From: Micromonospora sp. WMMD812
GTDB lineage: Bacteria; Actinomycetota; Actinomycetes; Mycobacteriales; Micromonosporaceae
DNA: 64,000 bases
Assembly: GCF_027497215.1 (NCBI RefSeq)
Contig: NZ_CP114904.1
Coordinates: 1,798,001-1,862,000, forward strand
Reading direction: 5' to 3'
Of this stretch, positions 16,578-25,139 are shown piece by piece. Under the pieces are notes generated by a model. That model was not told the DNA's origin and ran no database searches. It was given only the letters and a program-made list of their open reading frames with translations. Numbering within the stretch: the stretch's first letter is position 1; every line of letters starts with the position of its first letter. A program made the translations under genes and the position numbers.

Positions 16578-17297
16578 ATGAATGGCCGACCGAACGTTGT
16601 TCTCGTCCACGGCGCGTGGGCCGACGGCTCCTCCTGGCGCGATGTTGTCGAGCGCCTACAGGCCGACGGCTACCACGTCACGGCCCCGCAGTTTCCCCTG
16701 ACCTCGACGGCCGATAACGTCGCCCGGCTACGCCAGGTGCTGAACATGCAGGACGGCCCGACGATCGTGGCCGGACACTCCTACGGCGGACACATCATGA
16801 GCGCCCTCGGCAACGACGCCCCCAACGTGATCGGCCTGGTATACGTCGCGGCCCATGCACTGGACCAAGGAGAATCACTCGACGCCCTGCTCTCGCAGGA
16901 ACCGCCACCGCCGGCGCTGGCGCACCTATACACCGACGAGCAGGGCTTCGTCTGGCAGTCACAGGACGATTACGTCCACCACTTCGCCGCCGCCATCGAT
17001 TCGGTCCGAGCCAAGAGCATGTACGCCGCGCAACAGCCGATTGCCGGCGCGGCCCTCGCGGAACCGATGGGCGTCCCTGCCTGGAGATCGCTACCGTCCT
17101 GGTACCTGATCGCCACCCGGGATGAGGCGCTCCCGCCGGACGCGCAGCGCACGTTCGCCGGCCGCATGGGCGCGACCACTACTGAAGTTCCCGCGAGCCA
17201 CGTCGCGATCCTCTCCCACCCCGACGAGGTGGCACAACTCATCCAGACGGCAGCCGAAACCAGAACGGCAATGCCTGCGGGCAAAGCAACCGGATGA
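16578..17297 (+). CDS. Alpha/beta hydrolase (methylesterase/salicylate-esterase-like)
   Basis: 239 residues with the compact plant-methylesterase-like fold: NVVLVHGAWADGSSWRDVVE, nucleophile elbow VAGHSYGGHIM (Ser at about 83), Asp in IATRDEALPPD, and His in VPASHVAILSHPDEVA. Such enzymes hydrolyse small esters in the cytosol; the substrate is unknown. ATG 16578 follows GGGAAGGG and begins the conserved first strand. It is followed 114 bp downstream by a VOC protein on the same strand, which may form an operon with it. Confidence 0.83.
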   Translation: MNGRPNVVLVHGAWADGSSWRDVVERLQADGYHVTAPQFPLTSTADNVARLRQVLNMQDGPTIVAGHSYGGHIMSALGNDAPNVIGLVYVAAHALDQGESLDALLSQEPPPPALAHLYTDEQGFVWQSQDDYVHHFAAAIDSVRAKSMYAAQQPIAGAALAEPMGVPAWRSLPSWYLIATRDEALPPDAQRTFAGRMGATTTEVPASHVAILSHPDEVAQLIQTAAETRTAMPAGKATG

Positions 17298-17411
17298 TCG
17301 TTCCCGCCCGCATGGCAGGAGCCCGCTGGACGGCCTTTCGGGTTTCGAACAACCTTCGCAGGGGATGCCGTCGCCGTCCGATCCCAACAGCTTCATGACG
17401 GGAGGGTAGTT

Positions 17412-17831
17412 ATGGCCTTGGCCAACCCGGCACCTGACTATTTTAAGCCCGAGGACGGCATGTTCCTCGCAACGTTGCTTATCGTCCGTGGCACGGCGCG
17501 GTCGCGGGAGTACTACGAGCGGGTGTTCGGGGCGACCTGCGTCCACGAGAGCAACCCGTTGCTCATGAAGTTCTTCAACAGCTACATCATCATCAACGTC
17601 GAGGGCGGGCCGACGGACGACAAGCCAACCGTGCAGGCCAAGGCACCGGCCGACTCCAATACCCTGAGCTGTGCGATGAATGTTCGGGTCAGGGACATAC
17701 GGAAGCTCTACTCGGAGTGGAAGGCCCGCGGTGCAGAATTCCTGACCGAGCCGAAGGACCACGGAACGGAGATCCGCTGTTACGTGCGCGACCCCGACGG
17801 CTATCTGATCGAAGTTGGACAAGGTCTTTGA
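17412..17831 (+). CDS. VOC-superfamily (glyoxalase/dioxygenase-like) protein
   Basis: 139 residues forming two beta-alpha-beta-beta-beta modules of the vicinal oxygen chelate fold: YYERVFGATCVHES in the first and YSEWKARGAEFLTEPKDHGT, then YVRDPDGYLIEVGQGL in the second. The terminal Glu in IEVGQ is the usual metal ligand. Possible roles are glyoxalase, dioxygenase or resistance protein; nothing decides among them. ATG 17412 has GGAGGG at 17400-17405. It converges on the hydrolase pseudogene whose end lies 16 bp away. Confidence 0.8.
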   Translation: MALANPAPDYFKPEDGMFLATLLIVRGTARSREYYERVFGATCVHESNPLLMKFFNSYIIINVEGGPTDDKPTVQAKAPADSNTLSCAMNVRVRDIRKLYSEWKARGAEFLTEPKDHGTEIRCYVRDPDGYLIEVGQGL

Positions 17832-17846
17832 CCATCGGCTGAGGAA

Positions 17847-18724
17847 CCACCGTAGGAAGTCCAGCAATTGCCGCGCGGTTTCCTCGGGAGCTTCCTCGGG
17901 AATGAAATGCCCGACCGGTACCGGGGCACCGCGAACGTCGTCGCACCATTCACGCCATATCGCGAGTGGATCACTGTAGAGTTGCGCGACCGAACCTTCC
18001 CGGCTCCACAGGAAAAGCGTTGGGCAGGCGATTTTTTATTGCTCCCGCGATCCGCCTCGTCGTGCTGGTAGTCCACTGTCGCGGCTGCCCGGAACTCTTC
18101 ACAGATCGCATGGGCGGTATCCGGGTTGCTGAACTGCGCGATCTACCTCTCGCGAACCTCGGCCGGAAACGCGTCCTTCACTTTCGGCCACGTATCGAGC
18201 ATGAAATTGACGAGCACGGCCGGAGCCGCGCCGATGAACTGCTCCGGTAGCGGGTGGGGCGAAGCCAGGAAAGACCAGACCCAGTAAGCGAGGCTGAACT
18301 TCCTCTCAGCGCGGCTCCATGCATCACCAATGGGAATGACGTCCATGACGGCCAACCGGACGACAGCGTCAGGCCCATCAAGCGCGAGCCGGTAGGCACA
18401 ACGCGCCCCGCGGTCATGACCCGACGGCCCCGAACCGGTCGAACCCCAGGCTCCGCATCAGCTCCAGCTGATCCCTCGCGATCGCCCACATGCTATATGG
18501 CTCATGGTCGGCACTACTCGGCCGCTTACCGCTGTCGCCCCAGCCACGCAGGTCAGTCGCGATCACGGTGTACTGCTCGGCGAGGTGAGGTGCCACCCGG
18601 TGCCACATGATGTGCGTTTCCGGATGCCGTGCAGCAGGAGCAAGGGCGGTCCGCTCCCCCCGCGACGTCCGTGTATCGTCGCACCCGACGTTGGAATATC
18701 GAATTCCTCGAATCCGTCGAACAC
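17847..18724 (-). pseudogene. Broken paralogue of the dehalogenase-like hydrolase at 6358
   Basis: Reading the minus strand in three frames recovers a near full-length copy of the 6358-7233 protein: FEEFDI, SGATIHGRRGGSGPP, LAEQYTVIATDLRGWGDSGK, AVMDVIPIGDAWSRAERKFS, LAYWVWSFLASPHPLPEQFI and PVPVGHFIPEEAPEETARQL. Damage includes a one-base loss after the LLHGI motif, a one-base gain just before GHDRG, a TAG replacing the Tyr codon after EVRER, a one-base gain in an A-run before CPTLFLWS, and loss of the stop codon (TAG to TGG). The original start was GTG 18724. It cannot make a working enzyme. Confidence 0.92.
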
Positions 18725-19435
18725 GAGCAACTCCTTTTGAGGCTTCAGAACCGTCTCGTCTCACATGGCGACCGGGAAGGCAACAACCGCAACGGATTCT
18801 CCTGGCAGCGACCCGAGACGGCACACAGAGTCGAACAGCCGGATACGCTCCAGTCGCCGCGGGAGAACTTTGCCTCCCACCCTCGTGACTCGACCGTATC
18901 AACACGGAGCGGGGCGGACCGGGCGGTTCGCCCACCGCTGCCCGCACGGGCGCAGGTCGGACATGCTGCGTGGCCGCTTACGAGCTTCGGGAGTCGCGCT
19001 GCAAGGGGCTGACGCGCCTGCGGGCACTCCTGCCGCGCTGGTCGCTTGCGGTGAACATTCGTGCGGGGTCGTAGGGGGCAACTCATGTCCGGACCCGGCA
19101 CTGCCAGCATGCCGCTGGCCTGGACGGCGGACGGCCGGCGGCTCGACGACCTGGCGACCCTGTCCGGAGACCGAGCGGCCAGTCAGCGGCGGCGTTTCCG
19201 AAAAGGAGGGCACAGGGGTGCGTCTTGTGTACGTTAGCAGGGTAATCAGGTGTTTCCTCATTTGGATACCGCAACGGCAACATCAGCCCGGTCTGCTTCC
19301 TTCGCCAGCGTGGCACGCAGGCTGCGGCGAAGAGGCATGACGCCGGCGAGACGTTAGCGAGCGAATCTTGCAGCATCGCCCGCTCGGCCCGCCTGAACGG
19401 CATCGCACGGTCAGTGCACGACGAAGGAGAGTCGC
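18725..19435. other. Non-coding stretch in the island
   Basis: About 700 bp between the pseudogene start and the next hydrolase. Open frames of up to 190 codons exist on both strands (for example 18765-19340 and 19083-19403), but none shows actinobacterial codon bias, a ribosome site or a family motif. Nothing supported is seen here. Confidence 0.4.
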
Positions 19436-20287
19436 GTGCCCGCCATCCGCCACCGCACGATCGAGGTCGAAGGGCTCAACGTTTTCGTCCGCGAGGCCGG
19501 CGATCCGGGCAAGCCCACGATCGTGCTGCTACCCGGCTACCCATCCAGCACACGGGCCTACGTCCGGCTGATCGACCGGCTCGCCAACGACTGGCACGCC
19601 GTGGCCGTCGACTACCCCGGCTTCGGCCGCTCCGACCCGCTGCCGGGCTCCCCAACCTTTGACAAGCTGGCCGAACTGACCGGCAAGACCATTGATGCCC
19701 TCGGCATCGGCGACTACGCCGTTTACATGTTTGACTTCGGCGCTCCGGTCGGGTTCCGCATCGCGCTGAGGCACGACCAGCGGGTCAAGGCGGTCATCAC
19801 CCAGAACGGCAACGCCTACACCGACGGCCTCGGCCCCGGGGTCAAGCCGCTGAGCCAGTGGTGGGCCGACAAAAAGGCCGGCCAAGCGAAGATCGACCAG
19901 TTCGTCAGCCTGGCGGGCACCCAGATGCAATGGCAAGCCGGCGCCCGCGACCCGGAGCAGGTCGACCCCGATCACGCCTTGGCCGACCAAATGGTGCTCG
20001 ACCTGCCCGGCCGCGCCGACTACATGCAAGCCCTCCTGTGGGACTACCAAAACAACCCACCCCACTACCCTGACTGGCAAGCATGGCTGCGCGCACGCCA
20101 GCCCGAACTGCTGGCCGTCTGGGGCAAGAACGACCCATTCTTCATCCCCGCAGGCGCCAAGGCATACCAGACCGACGTGCCGTCCGCCGAGGTGATCTTG
20201 CTCGACACCGGCCACTACGCGATCGAGGAGGAGGCCGATCAAATCGCCGCCTGCACCAGTACGGCAATGCGCAAGGCCTTCGCCTGA
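19436..20287 (+). CDS. Alpha/beta hydrolase with Asp nucleophile (haloalkane dehalogenase/epoxide hydrolase-like)
   Basis: 283 residues. Oxyanion motif VLLPGYPSSTRAY, loop DYPGFGRSDPLPGSPTF, nucleophile elbow YMFDFGAPVGFRIAL with Asp100 where ordinary esterases have Ser, and a late His in LLDTGHYAIEEEADQI. An Asp nucleophile is the mark of haloalkane dehalogenases and epoxide hydrolases; the substrate cannot be named. A large cap with WWADKKAGQ and QALLWDYQNNPPHYPDWQAW follows the elbow. GTG 19436 follows AAGGAGAG. It is the third hydrolase of this general type near the island, with 6358 and its broken copy. Confidence 0.82.
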   Translation: MPAIRHRTIEVEGLNVFVREAGDPGKPTIVLLPGYPSSTRAYVRLIDRLANDWHAVAVDYPGFGRSDPLPGSPTFDKLAELTGKTIDALGIGDYAVYMFDFGAPVGFRIALRHDQRVKAVITQNGNAYTDGLGPGVKPLSQWWADKKAGQAKIDQFVSLAGTQMQWQAGARDPEQVDPDHALADQMVLDLPGRADYMQALLWDYQNNPPHYPDWQAWLRARQPELLAVWGKNDPFFIPAGAKAYQTDVPSAEVILLDTGHYAIEEEADQIAACTSTAMRKAFA

Positions 20288-20314
20288 TCTCACCCACTCG
20301 CCCGCCAACAGCTG

Positions 20315-20445
20315 GGAATTCGTCACGGGACTTCCCGGACACCGCCAGGCGTTCAGCAGCCTGGCCGAAGCGCAGGCTGCGGTGCGTGCCTACCTGCTGC
20401 ACTACACCGACCGGCCCCAGCGGGCCCTTGATGCGAAACGCCGGT
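20315..20445 (+). mobile_element. IS481-like transposase C-terminal scrap
   Basis: About 40 codons read SWEFVTGLPGHRQAFSSLAE, AQAAVRAYLLHYTDRPQRAL and DAKR. This resembles the end of the integrase core of IS481/IS3-like transposases (EAQAA---Y---YN-DRPHQALD). No start, DDE residues or terminal repeats are present. Confidence 0.55.
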
Positions 20446-20446
20446 C

Positions 20447-21150
20447 ACCCTGGATCGAGGTGGCGAAGGCCTGCTTCAGGCGGTGGTAGGGCAGGCTGGC
20501 ACACAGCTCGAACGCCCGATCGGTGAACTCCCGCAGCAGTTCCCGGGTCCGTCCTTCCCTCAGAGTGGAGGCGCCGAACAGGGTGGTCCATGCCGGTGCG
20601 CCGGGCTCGGACTCGAGGGTGCGGTTGACGGTGAGTTCGTCGGGGCGTCCAGCGCCCAAGCCTGCCAGGCGGCGACAAGTCCTTGAGCGCGACGCCCGAC
20701 CAGCGCGCCTCGATGCGGTTGGCCAGCGACGCCGGGACCGTGTCGAACCCCAGTGACGTGACCAGACCGAACTGGCCGCCGCCCGCGCCGCGCAGGGCCT
20801 AAACAAGTCCGGTTGCCAGTCGTGGTGGAAGTCCACGACGGTTCCGTCAGCGAGTACGACCTGTGCGCCGACGAGGCGATCGCAGGTCAGGCCGTGCTTG
20901 CGACCGAGCAGGTCGATCCCGCCGCCAAGGGTGGGGCCGGCGATGCCGACGGTGAGACCGCACCTGGCGGGCAGCGTCGAGCTGCGGGCATGCAGCGCTG
21001 CGTATACGTGTCGTGGGCGGGCACCGGTGCCGACGTCCATTGCAAGGGCAGGCACGAGTCCGAAGCTATGCGCGGTGTGACCACGAGTCTTGAACGACGG
21101 CAGAAGCGGATTGGCCAGCGGCTGCGTATACGCAACAACACCTGACCGCG
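20447..21150 (-). pseudogene. FAD-binding oxidoreductase (BBE-like), frameshifted remnant
   Basis: Minus-strand pieces of an FAD-linked oxidase in two or more frames: AMDVGTGARPRHVYAALHA, LPARCGLTVGIAGPTLGGG, LLGRKHGLTCDRLVGAQVVL, ADGTVVDFHHDWQPDLF, then after a shift ALRGAGGGQFGLVTSLGFDT, and after another DELTVNRTLESEPGAPAW and SLPYHRLKQAF. These are the FAD-binding and substrate regions of berberine-bridge-type oxidases. The N-terminal third and the C-terminal BBE segment are missing and there are at least two frameshifts. It ends against the IS481 scrap. Confidence 0.82.
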
Positions 21151-21546
21151 GGCAGGGACGAGATCCCCTTCCGATCGCCGGCCGTCTTGAGCTGGTCGGT
21201 CCGCTGACCGGTCCGGAGAGCGAGGTCATCCCGCCGCACCCCACCATCGTGGGCCCGCGGTTACAGGCGGGGGACCGCGCCGCCCCCGCCGGCGGCCTCC
21301 GCCGGCAACCGACTGTTTGGGGGATCCAGCGAGGCATACATGTACGCGACACACAAACGGCGTAAACAACCCAGACATCCACGGAAGGGGCGCATGGCCC
21401 GAGCTGCACCCCGTTGGCAGGGCCAGGATGAGGCCGTCGTATCTCTACTCTTTCGGATAAAAAGCCTCGTTACTGGACAAGCGTCCCATAGCCTCAAAGA
21501 CGGAGGAATTCTCTCATTCATCTTTACGGCGACCGAAAGGTAGATC
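21151..21546. other. Intergenic stretch before the lactonase-like gene
   Basis: About 395 bp without a supported gene. The final 100 bp has an AT-richer patch (CTTTCGGATAAAAAG near 21450) that could hold the promoter of the exported beta-propeller gene at 21547; no firm -10/-35 pair can be assigned. Confidence 0.35.
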
Positions 21547-22728
21547 ATGAGGCGCAGAGTGTTCGCCACGGCCGCGATCCTCGCCGGCCTGACTGGTGCC
21601 GGGTCCATCCCGGCGTTCGCCCTCGCGGACGGCGGGGACCCGGGGCACCGGCACGACGACCGTGGGAGCCACGGAAAGCACCAGGAGGACGGGGATGACG
21701 ATGCGCTCTTCGTGCAGACCAACAAGGCGGAGGGCAACACAATCAAGGTCTACGACCGGGACGAGGATGGCCGCCTCGCCCCGGCCGGCGAGTATGAGAC
21801 GGGCGGCCTGGGCGGGTTCACCATCGGCGCGCCGGTCGACGCGTTGGCGTCGCAGGGATCGCTGACCTTCCACGACGGGCTGCTGTTCGCCCTAAACGCG
21901 GGCAGCAACACCGTGACCGTGTTCCGGGTCGACGGCACCAAACTCCACCGGTTGCAGGTGGTTTGGTCCGGGGGCCTCTTGCCGGTCAGCGTCGACGTAC
22001 GCGACGACCTCGTCTACGTGCTCAACGCCGGCGGTGAGGGCTCCGTACAGGGCTTCGAACTGCACAAGGGACAGTTGTCGCCGATCAAGGACGCCAACCG
22101 TTCGCTCGGGCTGCACAACGGCAACCCGCCCAACTTCATGACCGCCCCCGCCCAGGTCGAGATCGACCCCGAAGGCGAATTCGTGCTGGTGAGCACCAAG
22201 GCCGCCAACGTGATGTTCAGCTACGAGATCGGCCGCGACGGCCAACTGTCCCGGCATCCGGTGATCAGCGACGCGGGCAACACCCCGTTCGGGTTCACCT
22301 TCGACACCGAGGACACGCTGCTGGTCACCGAGTCCGGCAGCAACGAGGTCAGCCGTTTCGAACTGGAGAAAGATGGCGAACTCGACCAGATCGGGCCGTC
22401 GGTGCCCAACGGCCAGCAGGCGCCGTGCTGGATCCAACGCGTGGGTGACTACTTCTTCGTCGCCAACGCCGGAAGCTCCACCATCAGCTCGTACAAGGTC
22501 GACGAGGACGGCAAACTCGTCCTCGTCGAGGCCGTCGCGGCCGACACCGGCGGCGGCTCAATCGACATGACCACCAGCGACGGGTTCCTGTACGTCCAAA
22601 ACGCCGCCGCTGGCAACGTGCAGGGCTACGAGGTCGGCAAGGACGGCTCCCTCGAGCTGGTCACCGAGGTGAAGGGGCTTCCGAGGTTCGAGAATGGCAT
22701 CGGGATGGAAGGCATCGCCGCCTCCTGA
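21547..22728 (+). CDS. Secreted lactonase-type seven-bladed beta-propeller protein
   Basis: 393 residues. A Sec-type signal peptide (MRRRVFATAAILAGLTGAG, cleavage near AFA at about 24-26) and a low-complexity Asp/His-rich stretch precede repeated blades, for example NTVTVFRVDG, GSVQGFELHKGQL, VMFSYEIGRDGQLS, NEVSRFELEKDGEL, STISSYKVDEDGKL and NVQGYEVGKDGSLE. This is the 6-phosphogluconolactonase/3-carboxymuconate cyclase fold (lactonase family). The exported form suggests an extracellular binding or lactonase role rather than the pentose phosphate step. ATG 21547 follows GAAAGGTAG. A perfect hairpin terminator follows. A second, broken gene of the same family begins downstream on the other strand. 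Confidence 0.83.
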   Translation: MRRRVFATAAILAGLTGAGSIPAFALADGGDPGHRHDDRGSHGKHQEDGDDDALFVQTNKAEGNTIKVYDRDEDGRLAPAGEYETGGLGGFTIGAPVDALASQGSLTFHDGLLFALNAGSNTVTVFRVDGTKLHRLQVVWSGGLLPVSVDVRDDLVYVLNAGGEGSVQGFELHKGQLSPIKDANRSLGLHNGNPPNFMTAPAQVEIDPEGEFVLVSTKAANVMFSYEIGRDGQLSRHPVISDAGNTPFGFTFDTEDTLLVTESGSNEVSRFELEKDGELDQIGPSVPNGQQAPCWIQRVGDYFFVANAGSSTISSYKVDEDGKLVLVEAVAADTGGGSIDMTTSDGFLYVQNAAAGNVQGYEVGKDGSLELVTEVKGLPRFENGIGMEGIAAS

Positions 22729-22740
22729 CCTCACGTCAAC

Positions 22741-22776
22741 CGCTGGTCCCGGTCGCTGACGCGACCGGGACCAGCG
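22741..22776 (+). terminator. Intrinsic terminator of the lactonase-like gene
   Basis: Perfect 16-bp inverted repeat CGCTGGTCCCGGTCGC with TGAC loop, starting 13 bp after the stop codon at 22728. Confidence 0.85.
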
Positions 22777-22878
22777 CTTGTGCTCCAACCTGCTGACCCG
22801 CGGTGGCCCGCCGGGGCGGTCGATAACAGGCACCGGGCCTGGTCGAGAGGTCCGGCCAGGCTGAGTGCGCAGGTTCGG

Positions 22879-23052
22879 CTAGGAGACGACTATGCCTTCG
22901 CCGGCCGCGTTAGGGACGGTGATCGAGCCGGTGGCGGTCAGCGAGCCGTTGGGTTGACCTGGAATGCGTCGACAGTGCCGTTGACGCCGGTCTGGACGTA
23001 GAGGAAGTGTCCGTCGGGGGAGACTGCAGCGTCGACGGTGCCGGGGTTGGTG
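22879..23052 (-). pseudogene. C-terminal scrap of a second lactonase-family beta-propeller
   Basis: Minus strand reads PGTVDAAVSPDGHFLYVQTG and VNGTVDAFQV, then after a one-base shift NGSLTATGSITVPNAAGEGI before a TAG at 22879-22881. This is the last propeller blade and tail of a lactonase-like protein, comparable to the intact one at 21547. The rest of the gene is missing. Confidence 0.7.
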
Positions 23053-23172
23053 ATTCTCCTCGATGGAGCGGCTCGTTTGACTACCGGTTGGCTGCAAGCC
23101 GTGGGCGGGTTTACCAGCGGGGGCGGCGGTTAACGGCGTCGTAAGAACTGGCCCATACGAGATGCCCTCGGG

Positions 23173-23400
23173 TCACAGCCTCGGATCGGTTATCGCGGCC
23201 AGCAGACCTTCGAGGTCCTCCCTGCACGGGCCGCAGGCGCGCAGGTGGGCGGCGAGTCCGCGGTAGCGCTCGGCCGCCGCCTCGGCGTTCGTGGCAGCCA
23301 GTTCGGCGTACACGTGCAGCATCTCCATCGCCTGGCCGCAGCCCACGTCTTCGGGATCCGTCTGCAGGAAACGATCGAGTGCGGACAAGTTGTTCATCAC
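23173..23400 (-). CDS. Mini zinc-finger anti-sigma factor (ZAS-type)
   Basis: A 75-residue protein that consists of little more than a ZAS zinc-binding domain: an early Cys (DVGCGQAM), a His (MLHVYAE) and the HxxxCxxC motif in AHLRACGPCRED at about 52-59. No membrane segment follows, so it is a soluble anti-sigma factor like those that respond to redox state through zinc loss. The start overlaps the stop of the ECF sigma gene by four bases (23397-23400), implying translational coupling. A disulphide-stress or similar cytosolic signal is plausible but not shown. Confidence 0.75.
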   Translation of the reverse strand: MMNNLSALDRFLQTDPEDVGCGQAMEMLHVYAELAATNAEAAAERYRGLAAHLRACGPCREDLEGLLAAITDPRL

Positions 23401-24065
23401 TGCTCCGAGGTGTTGTCATGCGGATACCCATGAGCGGCGAGAGCGGTCCGCAGCTTACGCCGGGCGTCGAACATGATCTTGTAGATCGCATTCCGGCTCG
23501 ACCCGAGCCGCGCGACCAGGGCGTCCAACGGTACGCCGTTCAGCACGATCTCGACGAAGACTTGGCGCTGACGCTCGGTCAGCTCCGTCTCCACCGCCCG
23601 GCGCAGCGCCGTGACCAGCTCGCGCCACTCGAACTCCCGGGCCGGTTCGAGGCCGAACCGGTCCGGCAACCGCTCCCACTCCTCGGCCTCGAGCGGCACC
23701 TGCGGCCCGCGCCAGAAGTGGCGGCCGACCTTGCTCGACACCTCGAAGATCACGAACTTGTACGCCCAGGTACTGAAGCGGCTCTCCCCCCGGAACTGCC
23801 CGATCTTGCTGGTGATCGCCAGCAGCGCGTCGGCCGCCGCCTGGTACGCCAGGTCGTCGAGCTCCGGGCCGTCGATGCGCAGCAGCCCGCTCCGGCGCCG
23901 CACCTCGCCGCGCGCGACCCGCAGCAGGAGCGCGTGCAGCCGCGCGAGCGCCGCCGCCCGCTCCGCACCGCTGCCGCCGATCGTGCGCACCCACTCGGCC
24001 GACTCCGGGTCGAGTCGGCTCGAGGTGTCCGGGCAGCCGTCCAGCGTCGTCGGGTCTGTGGGCAT
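23397..24065 (-). CDS. ECF-family RNA polymerase sigma factor
   Basis: 222 residues. Sigma-2 at about 45-115 (DDLAYQAAADALLAITSKIG, QFRGESRFSTWAYKFVIFEV) and sigma-4 at about 160-215 (ELTERQRQVFVEIVLNGVPL, DALVARLGSSRNAIYKIMFD). The N-terminal 40 residues are variable. ATG 24065 is chosen as the first Met before the conserved part; longer open frame to 24326 lacks motif support. It is coupled to the mini zinc anti-sigma gene downstream. This is the second intact sigma/anti-sigma pair in the otherwise decayed island. Confidence 0.85.
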   Translation of the reverse strand: MPTDPTTLDGCPDTSSRLDPESAEWVRTIGGSGAERAAALARLHALLLRVARGEVRRRSGLLRIDGPELDDLAYQAAADALLAITSKIGQFRGESRFSTWAYKFVIFEVSSKVGRHFWRGPQVPLEAEEWERLPDRFGLEPAREFEWRELVTALRRAVETELTERQRQVFVEIVLNGVPLDALVARLGSSRNAIYKIMFDARRKLRTALAAHGYPHDNTSEQ

Positions 24066-24210
24066 CACATGCCGAACTCTAGCCACGGCCGCCCGAAGAC
24101 ATCCGGCGGAACCTGGGAGGTGTGCAGGGCCGGGAGACCGTTCCGCGGCCCACGCTGTGACGGCGGTCTCACGGCGGTAAGAACTCGCTCGGACATGTCG
24201 CCAAAGATGC

Positions 24211-24476
24211 ATGACAGATTCGTTCGCGGCCAGGACCGCGTTGGTGACCGGCGCCGGGCGGGGCATCGGCCGGGCGACCCGCCGTCGGACTCGGCCGGGC
24301 CGGCGCGACCGTCGCTCTCCAAGCACGTTGCGAGCACGAACTCACCGAGACTGCCGGCTCTCGTCCAGGAGTCGGGTTCCCGGGCGCTCGTCGTACCGGC
24401 GGACCTCGGCGCTGCTCGCCCGCCTGAGCGCCGACAACCGCACCGCACAGGTGTGGGACGTCTTCGATCCCGCCTG
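24211..24476 (+). pseudogene. Short-chain dehydrogenase remnant
   Basis: Starts like an SDR enzyme: ARTALVTGAGRGIGRAT (TGxxxGxG cofactor motif), then in a second frame AVGLGRAGATVALQARCEHE, then in a third LVQESGSRALVVPADLG, and ends with a stretch like an SDR C-terminus (LSADNRTAQVWDVF). The catalytic Ser-Tyr-Lys segment is deleted. At least two frameshifts plus an internal deletion. Confidence 0.75.
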
Positions 24477-24656
24477 ATCCCCTGATCCGGCCGGCGGGCG
24501 CCCGGCTCCCCACCGCACGGCGCCCCCACCGGCCGCCGGGACCGGCCCGCCGATCCGGCGAGACGGTGGCCCCCGCGGGGCGGTCCCCATCCGGGCCGAC
24601 CAACTTGCCGATCGAACCCAGAAACAACTTGCAAACCGAAACAAGGAGATTCAGAA

Positions 24657-25139
24657 ATGAGCCTGCTACAGCCCGGTGAGCAGTTTCCCGCGCTCACGCT
24701 GCACCTGCCCGACGGAGAGAACCTGCGAGTGCCCGAGACCCTCGCCGGTGGCTTCGGCGTCGTACTCTTCTACCGCGGCTCGTGGTGCCCATACTGCAAG
24801 GCCCAGCTGCGGGCCTTCCAGCGGTCACTGGGGAAGCTCGCCGAACTTGGCGTCAAGGTGGTCGCGGTCTCGGTCGACGACGAGGCCACCACGAAGCAGA
24901 CGATCGCGGAGCACGGTCTGGAGTTCCCGGTGGGCCACAGCGCGGACCCTGCCGCCTTCGCCCAGGCGACCGGCGCTTTCGTCAACGACGATCCGAGGTA
25001 CCTCCAGTCGACCGGCTTCGTGCTCGACCCGGAGGGCAAGGTCGTGGTCAGCGTCTACTCCAGCGGGGCGATCGGACGCCTCGTCCCCGAGGACGTCGCC
25101 GGCCTGGTCCGCTACCTGCGCGAGCACCAGGCCGCGTAG
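24657..25139 (+). CDS. Peroxiredoxin-like protein (AhpC/TSA family)
   Basis: 160 residues with the thioredoxin fold of the AhpC/TSA superfamily: PGEQFPALTLHLPDGENLRV, the redox motif YRGSWCPYCKAQLRAFQR with a CxxC pair at about 49-52, then VVAVSVDDEATTKQTIAEHG and DPEGKVVVSVYSSGAIGRLV. Expected to reduce peroxides or act as a thiol oxidoreductase in the cytosol. The CxxC, rather than a lone peroxidatic Cys, is typical of the thioredoxin-like AhpC subgroup. ATG 24657 has a good AAGGAGA site at 24642-24648. Intact gene within the island. Confidence 0.85.
   Translation: MSLLQPGEQFPALTLHLPDGENLRVPETLAGGFGVVLFYRGSWCPYCKAQLRAFQRSLGKLAELGVKVVAVSVDDEATTKQTIAEHGLEFPVGHSADPAAFAQATGAFVNDDPRYLQSTGFVLDPEGKVVVSVYSSGAIGRLVPEDVAGLVRYLREHQAA

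Noticed and set aside
18765..19403. Frames of 191 and 106 codons in the gap after the hydrolase pseudogene
   Set aside because: No ribosome site, biased codon use or family pattern; overlapping frames on both strands are equally open.
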